A DNA stretch of 6,849 bases from contig CAZEJK010000270.1 of the NCBI GenBank assembly GCA_964512045.1, forward strand, positions 1 through 6,849. Direction: 5' to 3'. Each line of letters starts with the position of its first letter. The first letter of the stretch is position 1. Under the pieces are notes generated by a model, which worked only from the letters and a program-made list of their open reading frames with translations, made no database searches and was not told where the DNA came from. Source of the stretch: CAZEJK01 sp964512045. Lineage in GTDB: Bacteria > Acidobacteriota > Thermoanaerobaculia > Thermoanaerobaculales > Sulfomarinibacteraceae. Below, piece by piece: positions 6,397 through 6,849 of the stretch. The position numbers and the translations under genes are program-made.

Positions 6397-6492
6397 TCAG
6401 CTCAGGGTCATCCCCGTCCACACCCGCATCCGCCGCGGCATGACCATGCACATGACCATGGCCTCGAAGCGGGTGTGGGTGGAGCAGATCAT
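6397..6492 (-). CDS. Methionine-rich leader peptide (31 aa)
   Basis: This is a 32-codon frame including stop. Methionine occurs at residues 1, 12, 14, 16, 18, 22 and 28, with the run MVMCMVM at 12-18; cysteine is at 3 and 15. It lies directly downstream of a near-consensus promoter and upstream of a terminator, and its 3' half (codons 20-25) is the segment that pairs either backwards or with the terminator arm. The peptide itself is unlikely to have a function; its translation is the sensor of charged Met-tRNA. No Shine-Dalgarno is present close to the ATG, and the -10 box ends 8 nt upstream, so the RNA probably starts at or 1-2 nt before the A of the ATG (leaderless translation). Confidence 0.8.
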   Translation of the reverse strand: MICSTHTRFEAMVMCMVMPRRMRVWTGMTLS

Positions 6493-6500
6493 GGGGAGAG

Positions 6501-6529
6501 GTTCTACCAGCCAGCCTCTGTCCTGTCAA
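6501..6529 (-). promoter_or_regulatory. Promoter of the leader-metY remnant-metX-lysC operon
   Basis: Perfect -35 TTGACA (6529-6524), a 17-nt spacer (6523-6507) and -10 TAGAAC (6506-6501) form a strong housekeeping-sigma promoter. The 8 nt to the leader ATG at 6492 place the expected transcription start at the start codon itself. Confidence 0.8.
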
Positions 6530-6530
6530 G

Positions 6531-6713
6531 ATGCTGGGGGTGGTTCAGCGACATGGTCGGTTCCTCGCTTCGCACACACCGCGGCGCCCGAAAGCTCGAG
6601 GCTCCCGCTCTTCGTGCTCGGATTCATGGCGTGACTCGTGGGTGGAACCAACATGCGAAACCCGGCCCGCGGCCGCGTTGGCTGTCAGGTATTGGGTATG
6701 ACCTAATCTGAGC
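6531..6713. other. Intergenic stretch without recognisable feature
   Basis: Between the operon promoter and the terminal inverted repeat I see no gene, tRNA or clear promoter. A minus-strand open frame crossing this stretch has no family resemblance and runs through the inverted repeat. Confidence 0.5.
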
Positions 6714-6849
6714 GGTTCTTGCCGGCGATCTGCACCAATCTCCTGCGCTCCAGACACTTCGGAAAATGCTCGACATACCTCAGGGTATGCCTGTGCTTTT
6801 CCGAAGCACTGGAGCATCAGGATCTTGGCACATCTCATCCGGCAGAACC
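6714..6849. repeat. 136-bp imperfect inverted repeat (foldback or MITE-like element)
   Basis: The two arms (6714-6779 and 6784-6849) surround a TCAG loop at 6780-6783. Matching blocks from outside in are: GGTTCT..GCCGG (6714 on) with CCGGC.AGAACC (to 6849); TCCTG (6741-6745) with CAGGA (6818-6822); GCTCCAG (6747-6753) with CTGGAGC (6809-6815); CTTCGGAAAA (6757-6766) with TTTTCCGAAG (6797-6806); CATACC (6774-6779) with GGTATG (6784-6789). Small indels separate the blocks. It has no coding capacity. It may be a small foldback transposable element or a pair of insertion-sequence ends; a structured RNA is less likely. The right edge coincides with the window end, so a target duplication cannot be checked and the repeat could extend further. 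Confidence 0.7.

Larger units (their letters stand above)
6343..6492 (-). promoter_or_regulatory. Transcription attenuator with three exclusive RNA pairings (Met-responsive, inferred)
   Basis: Segment 1 (6478-6469, CCACACCCGC) can pair with segment 2 (6427-6418, GCGGGTGTGG) over 10 perfect bp. Segment 2 (6434-6421, GGCGGATGCGGGTG) can instead pair with segment 3 (6374-6361, CACCCGCATCCGCC) over 14 perfect bp, the antiterminator. Segment 3 pairs with segment 4 (6356-6348) to make the terminator. The Met codon run lies between segments 1 and 2. A ribosome waiting at Met codon 12 or 14 would cover segment 1 and leave segment 2 free to form 2:3, so transcription continues. A ribosome that finishes, or never starts, allows 1:2 and 3:4, so transcription stops. 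The pairings are seen directly; the behaviour is inferred from the trp/his/thr leader model. Confidence 0.8.

Noticed and set aside
5310..6443. 377-codon plus-strand open frame opposite metX and the metY remnant
   Set aside because: Antisense shadow with no recognisable domain; it would also run through the attenuator terminator.
6245..6500. SAM riboswitch or T-box in the met leader
   Set aside because: No SAM-I four-way junction pattern, SAM-II-like pseudoknot or T-box sequence was recognised; a covariance-model search could settle it.
6440..6634. Plus-strand frame starting Met-Thr-Met-His-Met-Thr-Met
   Set aside because: It reads the antisense of the leader's Met run, because CAT repeats give ATG on the other strand; no promoter or ribosome-binding site supports it.
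6545..6838. 97-codon minus-strand open frame upstream of the operon promoter
   Set aside because: It runs through one arm of the inverted repeat, lacks family resemblance and has no convincing start signal.

Overview
This is a GC-rich bacterial window (I estimate roughly 65% G+C) with compact, mostly minus-strand genes. I cannot name the organism. The GC content, SD-less genes placed directly behind -10 boxes (leaderless transcripts) and the mix of genes would suit a Chloroflexota/Thermomicrobia-like or actinobacterial lineage, but this is only a guess.

Right part (about 6849 down to 3577, minus strand): a methionine/aspartate-family operon with an elaborate control region. A near-consensus promoter (TTGACA, 17 nt, TAGAAC) ends 8 nt before the ATG of a 31-codon reading frame with seven methionine codons, four of them in the run Met-Val-Met-Cys-Met-Val-Met. 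The same RNA can form three mutually exclusive pairings (1:2, 2:3, 3:4). The last is a textbook intrinsic terminator: a perfect 9-bp GC-rich stem followed by T5. This is the layout of a ribosome-mediated transcription attenuator, here reading methionine. No SAM riboswitch or T-box was recognised. Downstream follow a 63-codon remnant of metY, whose N-terminal and extreme C-terminal ends are joined in frame with the catalytic middle missing; metX (homoserine O-acetyltransferase), whose ATG overlaps the remnant's stop as ATGA; and lysC (aspartokinase with two ACT domains), which overlaps metX by 13 nt. Low methionyl-tRNA should therefore raise both the first step of the aspartate pathway and the acyl-activation step of methionine synthesis.

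Middle (3580 to 1510): a 63-aa SEC-C zinc-motif protein on the minus strand with its own promoter; a 119-aa secreted small beta-rich protein on the plus strand; and, divergent from it, a two-gene minus-strand operon of an 88-aa single-pass membrane protein and a 295-aa predicted membrane protein, both unrecognised.

Left part (1509 to 63, minus strand): a 403-aa exported protein with two AMIN-like domains separated by a Pro/Thr-rich linker, preceded by a likely leaderless promoter and a perfect 14-bp palindrome.

The extreme right end (6714-6849) is a 136-bp imperfect inverted repeat centred on a 4-nt loop. It may be a small foldback or MITE-like element; the window stops exactly at its outer edge.
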